A DNA stretch of 64,000 bases from Echinococcus granulosus (Eukaryota; Platyhelminthes; Cestoda; Cyclophyllidea; Taeniidae): positions 443,525-507,524 of the forward strand of contig NW_020170437.1 of the NCBI RefSeq assembly GCF_000524195.1, in the 5' to 3' direction. The position numbers were made by a program, and so were the translations under genes. The notes beneath the pieces are model-generated. The model did not search any database. It worked only from the letters and a program-made list of their open reading frames with translations, and was not told where the DNA came from. This document shows positions 25,001-38,401 of the stretch, one piece after another (positions within the stretch are counted from its first letter, which is position 1; each line of letters begins with the position of its first letter).

Positions 25001-28000
25001 TTAGTTGTGAGTCTTTAGGAGGCTTTCAGGAGGGTAGCTTCAGCCATCTTGCGTCACTTGCATACTGGCGGTGTAGCCCTACACACTACCAACGCCCTTG
25101 CTTTCCTCGTCTCCTTTATTGAAGTACTTCTGAGTAACAGGACCGAAACCGGTGCGCTTTTAATCTATCTTTCCTTTTATTCCCCTTTGAATCACTTCTT
25201 GCTTAGTGCGGCGAAAAGGGATTTACTCTATTAGACCACTCAGTCCGTGCTCACGAAGAAGCCACTACACCTTTAATTTCAGTTGGGATCATCAAGTTTA
25301 TTAATACTCCCATTGTAACGATTAATTTGTCTCCAAAAATGTGACGTAGGCTTAATAATATGTTGGTGCACACATCACCTTGGATATTATTTAGTCCAAC
25401 CAATAAGGTGCGGATAAACTGTGGCAGACAAATTTGATGCAAAACGACTCCAACATGGCAATTGCGCTCATTTGTAAAACCTTGACGATAAATTGCCCCT
25501 TTGGGAATTCTCATTAGTTCAATGGAAGGACTATTTGATGCTTATTTTAGTGGAGGGCATTGCACATAGTTATAGACACTCCGTTCTTACCCTAGGTCTG
25601 TCCCAGCCCCTCGCTCTCCTATGCAGTGCCATGAGTGAATTGACGGGTGGTATTTGTGAGGACTTCGATAGTTCGGTGGAGGTTCTCCTCTCTTCTTTTA
25701 TGGTCGGTCTGTGGAGCACTTTCTCTGAAGATAGGGAGAATGCTCACAAACTCATCCTCTGGTTGCACTTGCTCAAATATATGGTGCGTTCGGTCACTCC
25801 TCATCCGGTCCCCTTATTGTCTGTTTTCAAGGTCGATTTACGAATAAGCTGGCAGTTTAAGAACTAGTGGGGACCTAGAGATAGCACGATCCCTGCGTGG
25901 TTACATGTATAGACAAATCTGCTTCGTAGAAATGTATGGAATTAGAGAAACGACCGGTGAATTACACAGGTTACCCATGAAACACTTATATTCAAAGGTT
26001 ATTACCCTGAGCCACGTCACTTCCATCAGTGTAGTTTCTCCTATCTTCGGTCTACTAAGACAAGATAAAGTCGATGTTTTGGAACTTATGAATCTTGGCA
26101 GAGATTCATTTTCTCGAATCAACCCGCAGGTAGTTAGTAACCAACATCAGTGACAATGATGGTCTCATCTAACATAGTGTAGAGTGAAACCAATTGCACT
26201 ACAGAAACCTGCCCCGCTTGTGCACCTGTGGCGGAGAACGCTGAAGGAGGTGGCGCGGAGTGTGCGGCCCGATGTAAACGTGGTGGGAGGCCACCTGGTG
26301 CGCACGCTGCTGGCGGCACCGCCATTGCCACAGATGGAGGTAGGGATGGGGGAAGAGATCGAGGTAGCTCTCTTGAGGATTCGCGTGACGGCTTGCAAGG
26401 CGGTGGCCACGGTGCATCATCTATTATCTGCCCTTGACGCTCAGATTCGCGTCGCTGAGGCGGGAAGGGGCGGCCTCCTCATGGTTTCCGCCACCGGGCC
26501 CTTCTATCCTCTCCTTAACATCCTCCGCACTCTCCTTCACGATCCCGAGCACTGTGTACCTTCGCGGTAAGTTAATGCCGGCTCTATTGCTTTCTGGTCG
26601 TATAATTTCTTTTCTATGATCATTTAATCTTTTGTAAACTGCTCTCTGAATTCATTTTTGACGCTAGTTTTTTTCAAATCGATTCATTTTGTGAAGTTCA
26701 CAACTTAAACATTCAGCGTAACTAAAAAGTACCAGTCATTTTAATGCTAAATGTTATCGTTGCAAGTAAGCCGTTTAGACTTTACGATACCTTGATTCTT
26801 TTATGAAATCCAATATTTTTTCGCGAGCTACCTTCAAGTACTGTAATCTAAAGGTGGCTTTAGGATACATTTCGTACACCAAGAACTGATGCAAACTGCT
26901 CGCAATAGAATTTTCCTATCTTCTGTGTTTTTGAAGGATTCATGAATTACACTGCGATGATAATTTGGTCTTAAAAATCACTATTTGAGTCAGTTATTAT
27001 TACTCACCGTCGTAATCTGTCGCTTCCTTCCAGGTGGTTTTTCGAAAATCCACCACTCGACTCTTTGCCAAGTTTTCCAGCAGGGGATTCGATTTGTAAT
27101 CGTCTCTTGAACATTGCCATGCATGTTGCTCGTATCTGCTCCTTCGTAGTCTTCCACTCCTCGCCGGAAGGGATCCTCATTTTGGTCGATGAGGATAGAC
27201 AGCACACTAAGGTATCTTCTTTAAACTTCACATTGTATCTACTTAGAAGACATAATCACTACTAAAAGACACTAAAATACGGGTCAAATTTTTTCCATTG
27301 GTAATCTTTTATTCGATTTTGAATGCTTTTTGCCTTTCCCAGTCGAAAGCGGCGGAGCCTGATTCAGTCTGAGGCAACGACTAAATGCTGTTTGTAAATT
27401 AGTGGCCTTTGATTGCATTAGTCTAAGGTTGCTTTGTTTTTACGGTGAAAGTTATGAGTTTCGCAAGAGGACCTCGCTGGAGCTGAATTGTCTCATCTAA
27501 TTGCCGATATAAATTTGGTTGTAGCATGGGGTCTGGTGTTTCTAAAGAGTGATTAGAAAACTTGAGTCTTCACCAATCACAATAATGTCTCGTAGGTAAT
27601 CCTTCATCCGTGTAGTAACATATTTTGCTTCTGATAGATGGTTGGATAATAACTGCACAAGAGGAAGATCATATTCACATTTTTCCGTTCTCTCTAAACT
27701 GAGGTCATACCAAGCGGGGCAGGCAAGGAGGGTCAGTGGGATAAGACGGAGGAGTTTGCCGCTTTGATGGACGACTCGGCCGCGGACGCGGAGTTGGTGA
27801 GTGCGCTGCGTCGGGTGGTGGAACGACCAGAGCATCTGGTGGTCAACTGCTGGCGCTCAGTGCGAGAAGTCGCCCTCCTCTTGGGAGGGCGTCTCACTCG
27901 CGATGCCCTCCTTTCCGATCCTTTATCACCCCAAATTGACTTTGTCCAGGTGAGCTCTTCCAATCAGTTCAATATAGTAGACCTTTTGGTCTTTAGTGTG

Positions 28001-31000
28001 CTTTCATCGTATTTCAGAGTTTTTGCTCTAGTCAACACGTTGGATTTTATCCTTTTTTCGCTCCAGTACATAACTTTCGATGATCAGCCTAAAGTAAAAA
28101 TGAACAATATAGCAATTTATTTGGATGCGTAACTTAAAATAATCGTTTGCTTATTTAGTTTGCATATGCATTAGATGGTCAGATAAAGTTGGATATTTTG
28201 TATGCTTATGAAAGTCTTATTTTTTTCACAGCTCAATCTCATAGCAGACTTTTTCATCAGTCAATTAATACGCTCCAGACATCCCGGCGCCTTTGAGCTA
28301 ACAGCTTCAGGATTCCAGTCCTTCTGTGAAATTCTCCTCAGGTAAGCACTTCATTTTTGTCTTGTCCTTCTTTTGTCTAATAGCCAGATTTTTTTTACTA
28401 TCTAGTGCACAGGAGTACAGAGATGTCTGCCAATGGCCAGAGCAGTGGCTGAGCGTGGTGATAGCCGACCTGACTGACGTCGCCATCCTTCCTGTCACCT
28501 CACAGATAGGACGCCTTCCGCTGAAGTACCTCCAGGACGCTGCTTACTGCGCCACGCGTCGCTCTGCTGGTCTCCCCTTCTTTGTACAGGTGAGGCTAAT
28601 GTGACTGCGATAGAAAGTACCATTAACAGCCGTGCTGTTTAAATGTGTAAACACGTTTTATGAAGCTTATTTTAATGTAACCTATGGTGTACAAATGCAC
28701 ATTTTCATCAAATTTCCTTCAATTCATTAAAAACTTTGGGATTCGTGGTCGCAATCAAATGCCATTCACTATCAGCGTTTGTAAATACTTCCATCATCTG
28801 AATTGTTTTCGAATTTACTCCCTGGTCCCATTACATGATTTGTCTGAATTTTCACCGTATCGAGATTCATTGCATTGCTTCTATCGAGTATAATCACGAC
28901 TTATACCGTAATTGTCACTCTCATGAAAAACGTGTCCCCAATTATGTTAATCAAACTTCTCCAAATTACCTTTATGCCGTTTGAGTTGGCTAGGGGACCA
29001 CTTCATGCCTCATTAATTTATTTTCATCTTACTCTTTGCTATATTCAGCTGTTGATCACTTTTGCATAGCACTAACGCAAGTCATGCATAATACTTTTGC
29101 TCAATCATGAGTGACCCATTTTTGATTTCATAACTGGGGTCACCTTAATGACATTGCTTTGAGACTGACCTAAGGGTTCCTGGTTTCTTGACAGAACTTT
29201 GTGTTGCCTTCTAAACGTAACTATTTACTATAATTTATCTTTTCGAACGTGATTGTAGACATTATTGGTGGTTCTTCACAAGACCGGTCGACTGGGCGAC
29301 CTGCTGAATCGGACAGCCAGCGCTCTTCTTGCTGAGATAAATAGGGAAGCAGAGGCTACAACGGTTCCGTCAACCTGTAATGATCAGACTAGCCTCTCAG
29401 CCTCTGAGGTGAGGGTTTTGTATACATGGAGAGGTTCCACGACTTTATTCCATTGGTGTTTACTCACATGCTCTAGTTTTCAACACCATCCACATCGTTG
29501 AATGTCTTTCTTTGTCATTAGCGTCGTCTACACGCCATGAATGTGCTGCGAACATTGGTTCGAGATGCCACAATCGGACCTCTGATGGAGGTCCATCTCG
29601 AGATCATTCTAGCCTGCGCCCTCCAAGGTCTTGACTCCTTCTTCTGGATGGTGAGACTTTTAATTTCCTCCGAGTTGCCTTTGCTGATCTTTGCATAATA
29701 TCCTAGCTGTGATATGAGTAGCACTTCTGCTTTACAACAATCCAGTTAAAGTTGATAGGTTGTTTTCGGTTTAGTTTTAGAAAGCTTTGCACCCTACTCA
29801 TGAGAAGAGCAATAGGCGCGTCGAAATAGTCAACATGGTGTAGAATGCATCAATACTTCATGAATATAAAGGTGACACCGTATTTTAAAGGCCAAGCACT
29901 ATTCATACGTAGCTTTGATGTCTTATTACTTTTCATTTATTTGGCATCTCCAGTTTCTCTATACCAGCGGTATCCAAGTTCGAATGTCAAACCTTGGGAA
30001 AATTTTTCCTTTATATTTTCTGCTATGAAGCGACAACTTCTTCTAATAAAACCTCACTTTTCTCAGAGATGAAATGGAACTTGCCTTTTTTCTTGTGGCA
30101 TGATCTGGAATGTCCCGTGCTGGTTTCTGAAAACTAAGTTCTCCTTGGAGTTTTTTAATGTTCGATTTATGCAGCAGAGAATATGTGGGATGTCTCTTTT
30201 GTTAATATCTGACGTTTAGCGTTCTTCTAGCTCCCACTACCGCTAGCATTCCCTGCTCTCACTACGGTTGCTACTTTTCCTGTCCACCTTTTAGATACGC
30301 AACGCGGCACTCATGCTCTACAGTGCCTTGATGGAACGCATCTTTGGCGTCAATCGAACGCGGGACTGTGAGAGCAAGAAAAATCGGTCGGTTGAGTTAG
30401 TTCTCTCAAATTTTCGCACAATTTTTTTTCCTGATTTCTTAAAAGTAGTTTTCGTTCACATTAGAATGGTCTCCTCTGTGTTCTTTGCCAAATTTCCTGG
30501 AATGCGCAACTTTCTCCTAAAGACCATCGAAGAAGCGATTGGTGGACTCCAGTAATACATTTTTTGCCTATTTACAAAATGCTTGATTTTTCATTCACCT
30601 ACCCAATTCAAGCGGATGTAGGCCAAAAGTAAATTCTATCCCTTACCTAAAATCACATTTTCTTGGTCGGAATTCATAAACAGCTCTAAGGTCTTCCAAG
30701 CTGTCTCAGAATGCTCAAAATTTAGGTTTTATACTGAAGTTTTTAAATTGGTTCCTCTGCTTAACCAGATCATGTAATTGGCAATGTCCAAATTTAGGTA
30801 TGATTCTTCAAATTTCTCAGTAATGCAGAAATCCTTATTTCGACGTCGAGGATTTCGTTCTATTAAAAAATCGAAAATTTGCTAACTATTGCTTTCTTTC
30901 GATATTAGGGATGTACTTTGTGCTTTAGATTGCCTGGAACCTTGAATTCTTACAAAAATCGTTTTGTTTTGCTTGTAATCGCCACTGAAACCGACATCTT

Positions 31001-33782
31001 TCCCTACCTTTAAGTACTTGAATGATTTTTAAGGCACGCATAGTTCATTTAAGTGAAACTTAATTGATGAAAAATAGTTCAAATGTCGAATTTTATATCT
31101 CATCCGTTTCATTAGGGTCTCAGCCGCTCATTACTTTTATCAATCTTCCTAACAGGCATTAAGGCTGAAATGCCTAACAAACCAGTGTCACTTTATTTTC
31201 TTGAAACATCTTTTCCTAAAAACTTTTCAGTTCACCGACGATGGGCAGAGCGAAGTTGTTTGCTCTTCTCAACCTCCTGAGGCGGCTTCTGCCCCCGATA
31301 CAGCAAGCCACCACGGACGGCACCATAGTGCAGGCGTTTGTGCCCCTCGTTTTTAGGTGCACTTTCATTTGAAAAATCGTCCACATCGGTTTGGGCAGTT
31401 CTCAGTGTGCTTTTTTTGAATATTGGCATTGGTGCATAAGTACTAACGTAGCTATTTGTCGCGCATGTTAACAGGTGCGCTGGAGCCGCGGACATCAGGA
31501 TTCGCCTGATTGCCGCCAGGGCGTTTGTCGCTGTGCTGCAACCCGCGTGTCTGCCACGTGTGGCACGTCGGATTCTCCTCATCGTTTCGCCCTACTTTAC
31601 CACCCGTCAACCTCCTCACCTTCAAACCAACTTTGTTCATGGAATGCTCCTTCACGTTAGTTTTTCCCACCTTCTCTTGCTACGATTTGCTATGCGTATT
31701 TCGATAATTGTTCATTCAAAGCATTAACACGGATTTGGTGTGTTACAGGCTTCTTAAGCTGTATAAATGGTCCCATACTTTTTTAAAATTTTATTTCAGG
31801 GCATTTCAAGGGGATGTCGTAGTTCTTTACGAGTATCTTATATTTTCAACTAACCGTATCATGAGTACGACAACTAGTAATATCTATTGCCTCGAATTGA
31901 TCCGAAAACAAACCATCTCTCCTGTCTCATTCAGTAGCATCAGATCGAATTCGTTAGAATCTAAAATCTCCCTCAAACTTATATTTATAGGATCTTGTTA
32001 GCCCTATATATAACCGTACGCGACTTTTTGAAACCTCCTTCAAGCTCCCGCACATGCATTAGTTCATGCTCGATGCGATAAAAAATTTTCTTATTCCTAT
32101 TGCAAGTTGAGGCGTGTTTCTTTTTCAGCTTTTGGAAATTCTCAAATGCGAATATTTTCCAGTGTGTGATATGGACGCGATGCAAAACAGTCCCCATTAT
32201 GCATATTTAAGCGAAATATCTGCTTTACTTTCCAATATGGTCGCGGTGTGCATAGACTCGACGTCCAATCTCTGTCCTATCATAATTCAAACATGTTTGG
32301 CATGTGGTTTGACCTTTGGTCTGTCAAATATGTTCCCAGTCATCAAATTGAAACGATGCCACCCTTCTTCGTCACCATGCGCTCTTGATTCATCCACAAT
32401 GGAGCTCTTGATTCAACTTTGTAATACATTTAAGAAAGAAGATCCGTCTCTTCAGAGTGTTATTAAAGATGTGATTGACGTTGCTAGTCCGGAGGTAAGA
32501 CTTTTCAATTTCACCTATGGATCTGTTTTTAGTTGAAACGTGTGGCCTTAGGCCTGCTCGTAAGGCGCCTCAACAGCAATGATGTCGATTTTTCACGAGG
32601 TAGGCGTCTACTGTGGTACGAGGATGCCATCAACCTTCTTTCGGAAATTTCTTCTTCACCTTTTTACACCCACCCAAGTGGTGGGCATTTGGATTTATCG
32701 ACTTGCAGTTCACAACTTGGTGATGAGCTTATTGCCTTTGTCAATCTTTCACACCAGCCCTACTCTCTGATCAGTTTCCATACATCGCAATTGCTTGCAT
32801 ACCTGGCAATTGCCTCAACTTCTGATCAGCTGAAAACCCACAGTAAACTATTGGCGCAATGCAATCAGCTTCTCACTTCGATTGGGGGGATCCCCGCTCA
32901 TTTGGGACCGCTGTTAACTGTCTACGCGTTGGTCTCACAGAATAAAGACGAAGTACTAGACTTTCTCGCAAGGTACATAGATCCGAAACAGAACTGTCCT
33001 TACTGGAGCACTCGTGCTGAAGCTCTTCTAGCTGTCGATCGCTTTCTCTCTCAAAATACTGATAATAGAACCCGTAAGATTTTTTCATACGACACAACAT
33101 TTCGTGTTATTATAGTCTTCAAATGATTCACTTTTCCATTATGTCCAGGCGTCCGTCGCCATCTTCATATCAATCTGGCTGTTTTGCGAAATCTTGTTTT
33201 GGAAACTGATGACGAAGTTCTAATGATAGCTTCCGCAACGGCCTTTAAAGTGCTACCAAAAACTGACAAGTTTCCTCAAAAACCTCTACCACCGGTTATT
33301 CTACCTGCTTTCTTATTCAATTTCATTTCCATATTTAAAAATTGTGCTGTAAGTACCCTTCTTGACTGGTTCCACGAAGACCTCCTCAAAGAAAAGACAG
33401 CACACTGTGGTAGTTTGGAGGTAATTTTATTGTCTTATTGCTTTCTCTCCGTGTGGGCGCGGTAATTATGGGTTCTTGTTTGGAAATCTAGGCTCCCGCG
33501 CGTGTGTTTGTAACAGAGGGATCTACTGTCTCAACGAGTATCATGGTGTTCACCACTCTTCTCTGCTCAGCTATCAAGAAGTGGGCTTTGACTTCTCCAC
33601 AGGAGGACAAAATCACCTTTACGCTGGATCAGATACATCGGCGTGGTTTGGCACAGTTATCGTCTGTACTCCCCTCTGAAGAAGAGTTCTCTCATTTGAG
33701 TGGAAATAATAGTCTTCTACGAATGGTAACACATTTGTTTGCTCGTCTACTAAGGGATCTTGAGGAAGAATCGAGTTTATAA
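22019..33782 (+). CDS. THADA: THADA, tRNA 2'-O-methylation partner (DUF2428 HEAT-repeat protein)
   Basis: About 31 exons join in phase to about 1819 aa (human is about 1950). Exons: 22019-22104, 22142-22242, 22341-22360, 22416-22661, 22697-22878, 22978-23097, 23132-23231, 23276-23623, 23882-23998, 24064-24133, 24214-24274, 24394-24556, 24636-24791, 24867-24944, 25019-25151, 25596-25783, 26205-26566, 27034-27211, 27728-27949, 28232-28341, 28406-28589, 29259-29408, 29522-29650, 30295-30386, 30465-30551, 31231-31356, 31475-31655, 32129-32494, 32533-33073, 33149-33420, 33492-33782. Diagnostic DUF2428 stretches are NCWRSVREVALLLG, SRHPGAFELTASGF, PEQWLS, YCATRRSAGLPFFVQ, HAMNVLRTLVRDA, IRNAALMYSALMERIFGV and DIRIRLIAARAFVAVL. 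Family knowledge: THADA (yeast Trm732) works with the FTSJ1/Trm7 methyltransferase at position 32 of tRNA anticodon loops. Weakest joins are 23097/23132, the 24214-24274 exon and the start of 27728-27949. The ATG sits 4 nt after an acceptor. Confidence 0.93.
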
Positions 33783-33857
33783 ATTCCAATTACAAGTCAA
33801 AATTTTTCGTACCTTTTTTCGACTGCTTACCTGTTAATGGAAAACTATTCATTTGTA

Positions 33858-33863
33858 AATAAA
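33858..33863 (+). terminator. Poly(A) signal of THADA
   Basis: AATAAA lies about 76 nt after the THADA stop, in a T-rich stretch where no further coding exon is seen. Confidence 0.65.
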
Positions 33864-36568
33864 TACTTTTTTATTGAACTATTTTTGTTAAACTAAACGG
33901 GTATTTTTTTATTATGAAATTATTAGCACCATATCATCAGGTGCTCAAGCTTTAGATTACCAGAGTTTGCTGTGGTATTGCGTGGTATTTCATTCTGAGT
34001 GATTATGTAATTCAAGTATTCGAAATATTTCGGGAGACTGGAGGTCAGAATAACTTAGGTGTGAAAACTGTTATTCTCAGTTATGTGTAAATTGTGATGG
34101 ATTTCCTAAGTGTGTTTGTGAAAAGCAGAAATGTTTGCCATTGTTTTGGATTTTTAATTCTGGCTCTTCTCCGGTTTATAACTTTGTAGTCAAAATTGTA
34201 CTGATTTCCGCAGAGTCAAATACTCGGTTCTCAAATCGTCGTGCAATGCCTTGAAGTTTATTCAATTTCCTGCGATCGGAACTGCAGTGTTTAAACTGCA
34301 CACTGTAATTTGGATGGTAGTGTTAAAAGTACGGTGGGTGATGTCATTATTAAACCTCAACCTTCAAAATGAACTAAAAGGTAGCTGGTACCAAGCAGAC
34401 TGGTACTGCATGAACTGGAGTCACACGACAAAAGGCATTCCAAATTTTAGCTTTTGATATTTGCCGCCACTGCAATACCTATTCAAGAACGTCAAAAGTT
34501 TAGTGATAAATGTTCTCTACATTAATTCCAAAAAATTTACCATGCATTGTACGTCACAATGTCTGATTCATTTTTCTCCATTTCCTAATCGGATTATTGC
34601 CACAACCGATTAAAGCCTTCAAAAATGCAAGTCCAACCGTCGTTTTGCTAAAAGTAAGATCTCTATTAGCCCACTGACCACGCGAATGAAAAATTAGCAA
34701 TGGATTTGCAAGTTCTGAAGGGGAAGTAGGAAAAATTGCATCAGAAAATCGCCTATCCTGTGCCCGCTGAGAATAGATGGAATTATATCATTGGAATATG
34801 TCCATCGAATAGCCACGCAGAATAAAGTGGTAATACCAAGGAATGTACATCGAATGGGGATTTAGAACGGTCAGTGTGACGCATAATATGGTGAACACAC
34901 CTGCTCCAACTGTAGTTTATAAATCAGATGCAGATGCTTGTACTGTGTAAGGTAGAAGGCTGCTACATGAAATGTGGCTGTACTTTTAAGTAATTTATTG
35001 GCTATACGGACTTTAATTATTTCGCAAAACGTAATTAGTCATTTATTCATCTTTTACAACATCTATTATCTTTTGCCTAATTAGCTTCCAGGGCCTGGGG
35101 TGGTACTAAGATTAGACGCTAAATGCGTGGCAGTAGTGTAATCAAAAATTAAAATCACTCTTAAACTAGTCCATACCATATTCAACTCCTTACGGTAAGT
35201 GTTTTACCCACGAAGGCTATTGAGCACCCTCGAAGTTAATTTCTGGCTGAGGGAGCGCCATCCTAAGAGTTGGGGACCACAAAAACGAATTTATTTTCCT
35301 ATGATCAAACCAAACGTTGGTGATTGAAAAATCCACACGTCGCCTCTGTAAGGCGCTGAGTGAAAGTATGAGAATGCAGCGGCCAGTGTGAGTACTTAAT
35401 AATAATAAGCGGCAAGCAGTCGTCATCTAATTTTACTGACGCTGGTGTCTTTGGTGAGAGAGATTTGAAAATCACTGAGTAAAAGAAGAGGAAGAAGTGA
35501 GGGACGGGAGTGTTCGAAAGTGGAAGCAACTGAGGAGGAAGCAGAGGGGGAGGAGGCGAAGTAAGCAGGCTGAAAAGTAGATGGTCTCTACTTTCGCAAC
35601 TGCTGTTCGTGCCTTCGAGGGAGTTCTTCACATTAACTGGACACTGCGGCTCTGTTCAAGAGACAGAAATTAACTATTCGCGGCACTTCCTGGTTTTCTG
35701 TTGGAGTTATCCACTATGCGTGCATATAGGGTATTGCTTTTGGTTGAAACACAACGCATGGGTATATCAAACGCATTCCGGCTCGCCTGAGGTTCTGAAA
35801 TTGTACCCTCTACAAAGAAGGAACCGCGCTGTAATTGATTTTGCAATTCATTAGGTTAAAAACCGTCAACTAACTTTAAAATGTTCTGGTAACGTATTTT
35901 CGCAAGGATTACTAACTGAGTTGACCTACCCTGTATAATGCAATCAAAAGAGAAGAATTTTTGTTTTGTTTGGATAAAGGATAATCTAGGCGAAATTGTT
36001 TATTTGACTATACTTATCATGAAGTTTTTGCTTACCTCACCGTGGTTAAATAAGGCACTTTTAAACATCCCAAAAATATGTGTAAATGATTAATATTTCA
36101 TTGCCCAAAAAGTTACATATTAAATTCAACATGCGACAACAGGTTAAAGCCTTTCTTAAAAAGTTGCGAAATGATTGCATGATATTAAAGTTTGTCGGAT
36201 AAATGATGATTTTCAACTGTTTTGGTCAATTTCATATCGGCTAAACAGTAAAGCATAATTAAGGCTTATCAACACCAATTGCAGGACAATGATAAATTTG
36301 TGGGGTATAGCAACTTCAGCAAATAAACCTATTATTTTCAATATCTTCAAAGTTGTAACCACAAATGCATGTTTGAATCTTATTTTATCAGAAGCTTATA
36401 GTTTTAAACAACAAGGCAAAAAATATTCATCTTTAGAGGAGCAAATAGCCCCATTCATATCAATCTGCGTGATATGAAGCATCGCACCACAGATCATAAA
36501 CTCTAAAAATGGGTTTGATTAACAAATTTGCGCAGAAGTAGATAAGGTATGTCAAGTTTTTAACGCAT
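33864..36568. other. Tail-to-tail intergenic region with a purine-rich tract
   Basis: The region separates the converging THADA and TTLL genes. No gene is supported. About 35456-35582 is strongly purine-rich on the plus strand (runs such as gaagaggaagaagtgaggga and gaggaggaagcagaggggga). Its complement gives a Pro/Leu-rich ORF that I read as a composition effect. Confidence 0.5.
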
Positions 36569-37138
36569 TTATATTGCAAAAAAATTTAAAGGCCTACCAC
36601 CTCCATTCAAGCAGAGACCTTCTTCGAACACAGGTGAGTTTCGACCGTTGGCAGCGAGAAATGTCTGTTGGTGGGGGGACTGTGTGGTGCCGTAGAGGAT
36701 GAGCGCTTTAGGTCGGGATGGTTTGGTCCACTGCGTGAGGGCAAGGGAGGCAGCAGCGGATGTGGTAGAGGAGCGTGCGACGCCGAAGCGTAAGGCCTCG
36801 CAGCGAGTAGAGTTATGTACTCGAGCTGTCACCGCTGAGCCCCCAGATAGTACAGAGAGCGACGGCTGCGGTTGCGATGGCAGTTGAGGTGGTGTCAGTG
36901 ACACATCGCGGAGGTGTAGGCCGAGAGAGGAGAGCGCCACCCCTGGAGGTAGGGTGTCAAGATGGGCCTCCGCTCTACCCTGCACATTCACGAGACACTC
37001 ACGCTTCACCCTCGGGTGCACGCAGCCTCTGCCCAGAAGTGGGAGGTTACGCGACATCACAAGCTCGTTCAGACTGATGGGAATGGTGCGACGCCCCGGT
37101 TTGCTCGGGACGCAAGAGCGCGAGTTGTTCGATTGCCG
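36569..37138 (-). CDS. Possible last coding exon of the TTLL gene, or a separate gene
   Basis: On the minus strand a 3' splice site (tgccatttag) at 37139 opens a 189-codon frame that ends at 36569. The stretch is markedly richer in GC than its surroundings and encodes a Ser/Pro/Arg-rich, low-complexity chain with no domain I recognise. It lies about 1.3 kb downstream of the last confident TTLL exon on the same strand, and TTLL6/13 proteins have long disordered C-termini. However, the best donor in that exon (near 38450, GTAAGA) leaves phase 1, while this frame needs phase 0, so an intermediate exon would be required. Confidence 0.35.
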   Translation of the reverse strand, partial: RQSNNSRSCVPSKPGRRTIPISLNELVMSRNLPLLGRGCVHPRVKRECLVNVQGRAEAHLDTLPPGVALSSLGLHLRDVSLTPPQLPSQPQPSLSVLSGGSAVTARVHNSTRCEALRFGVARSSTTSAAASLALTQWTKPSRPKALILYGTTQSPHQQTFLAANGRNSPVFEEGLCLNGGGRPLNFFAI

Positions 37139-38057
37139 CTAAATGGCATTATAAACGATTCTATGTAACGAAACTATGCAAAATAAGGAGATTTCTCTCC
37201 ACTAGTTGTACAAGACACCTGGAAGTCATCATTGCTATTCCAATCTCGTGAAGGAAAATTTATATATCCTACAATAATTTTTTATTTAGGGTATAAGTCT
37301 GAATCGAATTGAATTTCGTCGAATTTATCAAAATTTACAGTCGACATCTTGCCTTAATTTTTCAATACCTCAGTATTTTGGATCAAAATGAATCGGCTAA
37401 TTGAAGCATTCGGTAGCAAAAACAATTTTAAATAAAAGTTAATGACAACAATTAATAAATGAATCATTTTAACTGCAGAAACTAAGCCTTCAAGCGAAAT
37501 TTTTGCTCTTGGCAGCCTGCTGACATTGGGACTATAACTATTTGTGGAATTTTTTAAATGCACCCAAAATACAATTTAAACCCCATTTGTTGGCCTTACT
37601 TTTGCGTAAAAAACTTTACTTCATCACATCTTACAGTTTGCTTCGGTCACTTGTCACCGATACGGCAAATATCTACACAAACGATCCACCAAGGCGCACA
37701 AAATGCACCATTGACTCTTGGCACTTTAATTCTTAAAAATTAATTCAATTAGGGCTTGTTTTTAAGGAGGTTGGTGCACTAGTATTATACTATTTTTGAA
37801 TATTTAGAGTACAACAGGACTATGGTCTGACAAATACGATTTTGGGATTGCATTCGAGACAAATTTATTAAAGAGAGTGCGGAATCCCAACTCGCTTAGA
37901 CTGTAAGCTATGATCAGACCGCCACTTTCCTCTAGAATAACATATTAAAACACAGACATGGGCAAATGTATATTTTTAAATCGATGGAGAGTAGAGACAG
38001 GTCATCGCATGGCTGAGATTGACTTTTAAGAAATGAGATTAAACTCACTGGTCTCAG

Positions 38058-38096
38058 GTGCAGTCCAAGCTTCCGAGGTTCCCGTGAGGACTGCAC
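38058..38096. other. Perfect 9-bp inverted repeat (hairpin) downstream of TTLL
   Basis: gtgcagtcc (38058-38066) and ggactgcac (38088-38096) are exact reverse complements around a 21-nt spacer. The sequence is GC-richer than its flanks. It lies between the last sure TTLL exon and the possible extra exon. It is too short for a typical microRNA precursor. Function unknown. Confidence 0.4.
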
Positions 38097-38401
38097 ATCT
38101 ATTCATAAATTTGTAGATAATGAAAAAGGTGTTGAGAATGATGATCTGCATGCAAGTGTTTATGTTACTATATAAAAGGAACTGACATTAAATGCAATCA
38201 TTTCAGTTGATGCACTAGTCCTTACCTTGATTCTCAACTAGCCAAGGTGATGCGCACGACGACTGAAATTAGTTTTATTTAGGAGTCCTCCTTAGCAAAG
38301 CTATAAAACTATTTTTAAATCCACCTTTATACGAAAAAAGAACAGTCGGAATTCCTAATAAAGAAAACATTATCATGTAAGTGACCAGTCATATTCTAAA
38401 G

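Noticed and set aside
26134..26420. Overlapping antisense ORFs opposite a THADA exon
   Set aside because: They are shadows of the GC-rich THADA exon 26205-26566, whose frame matches the family.
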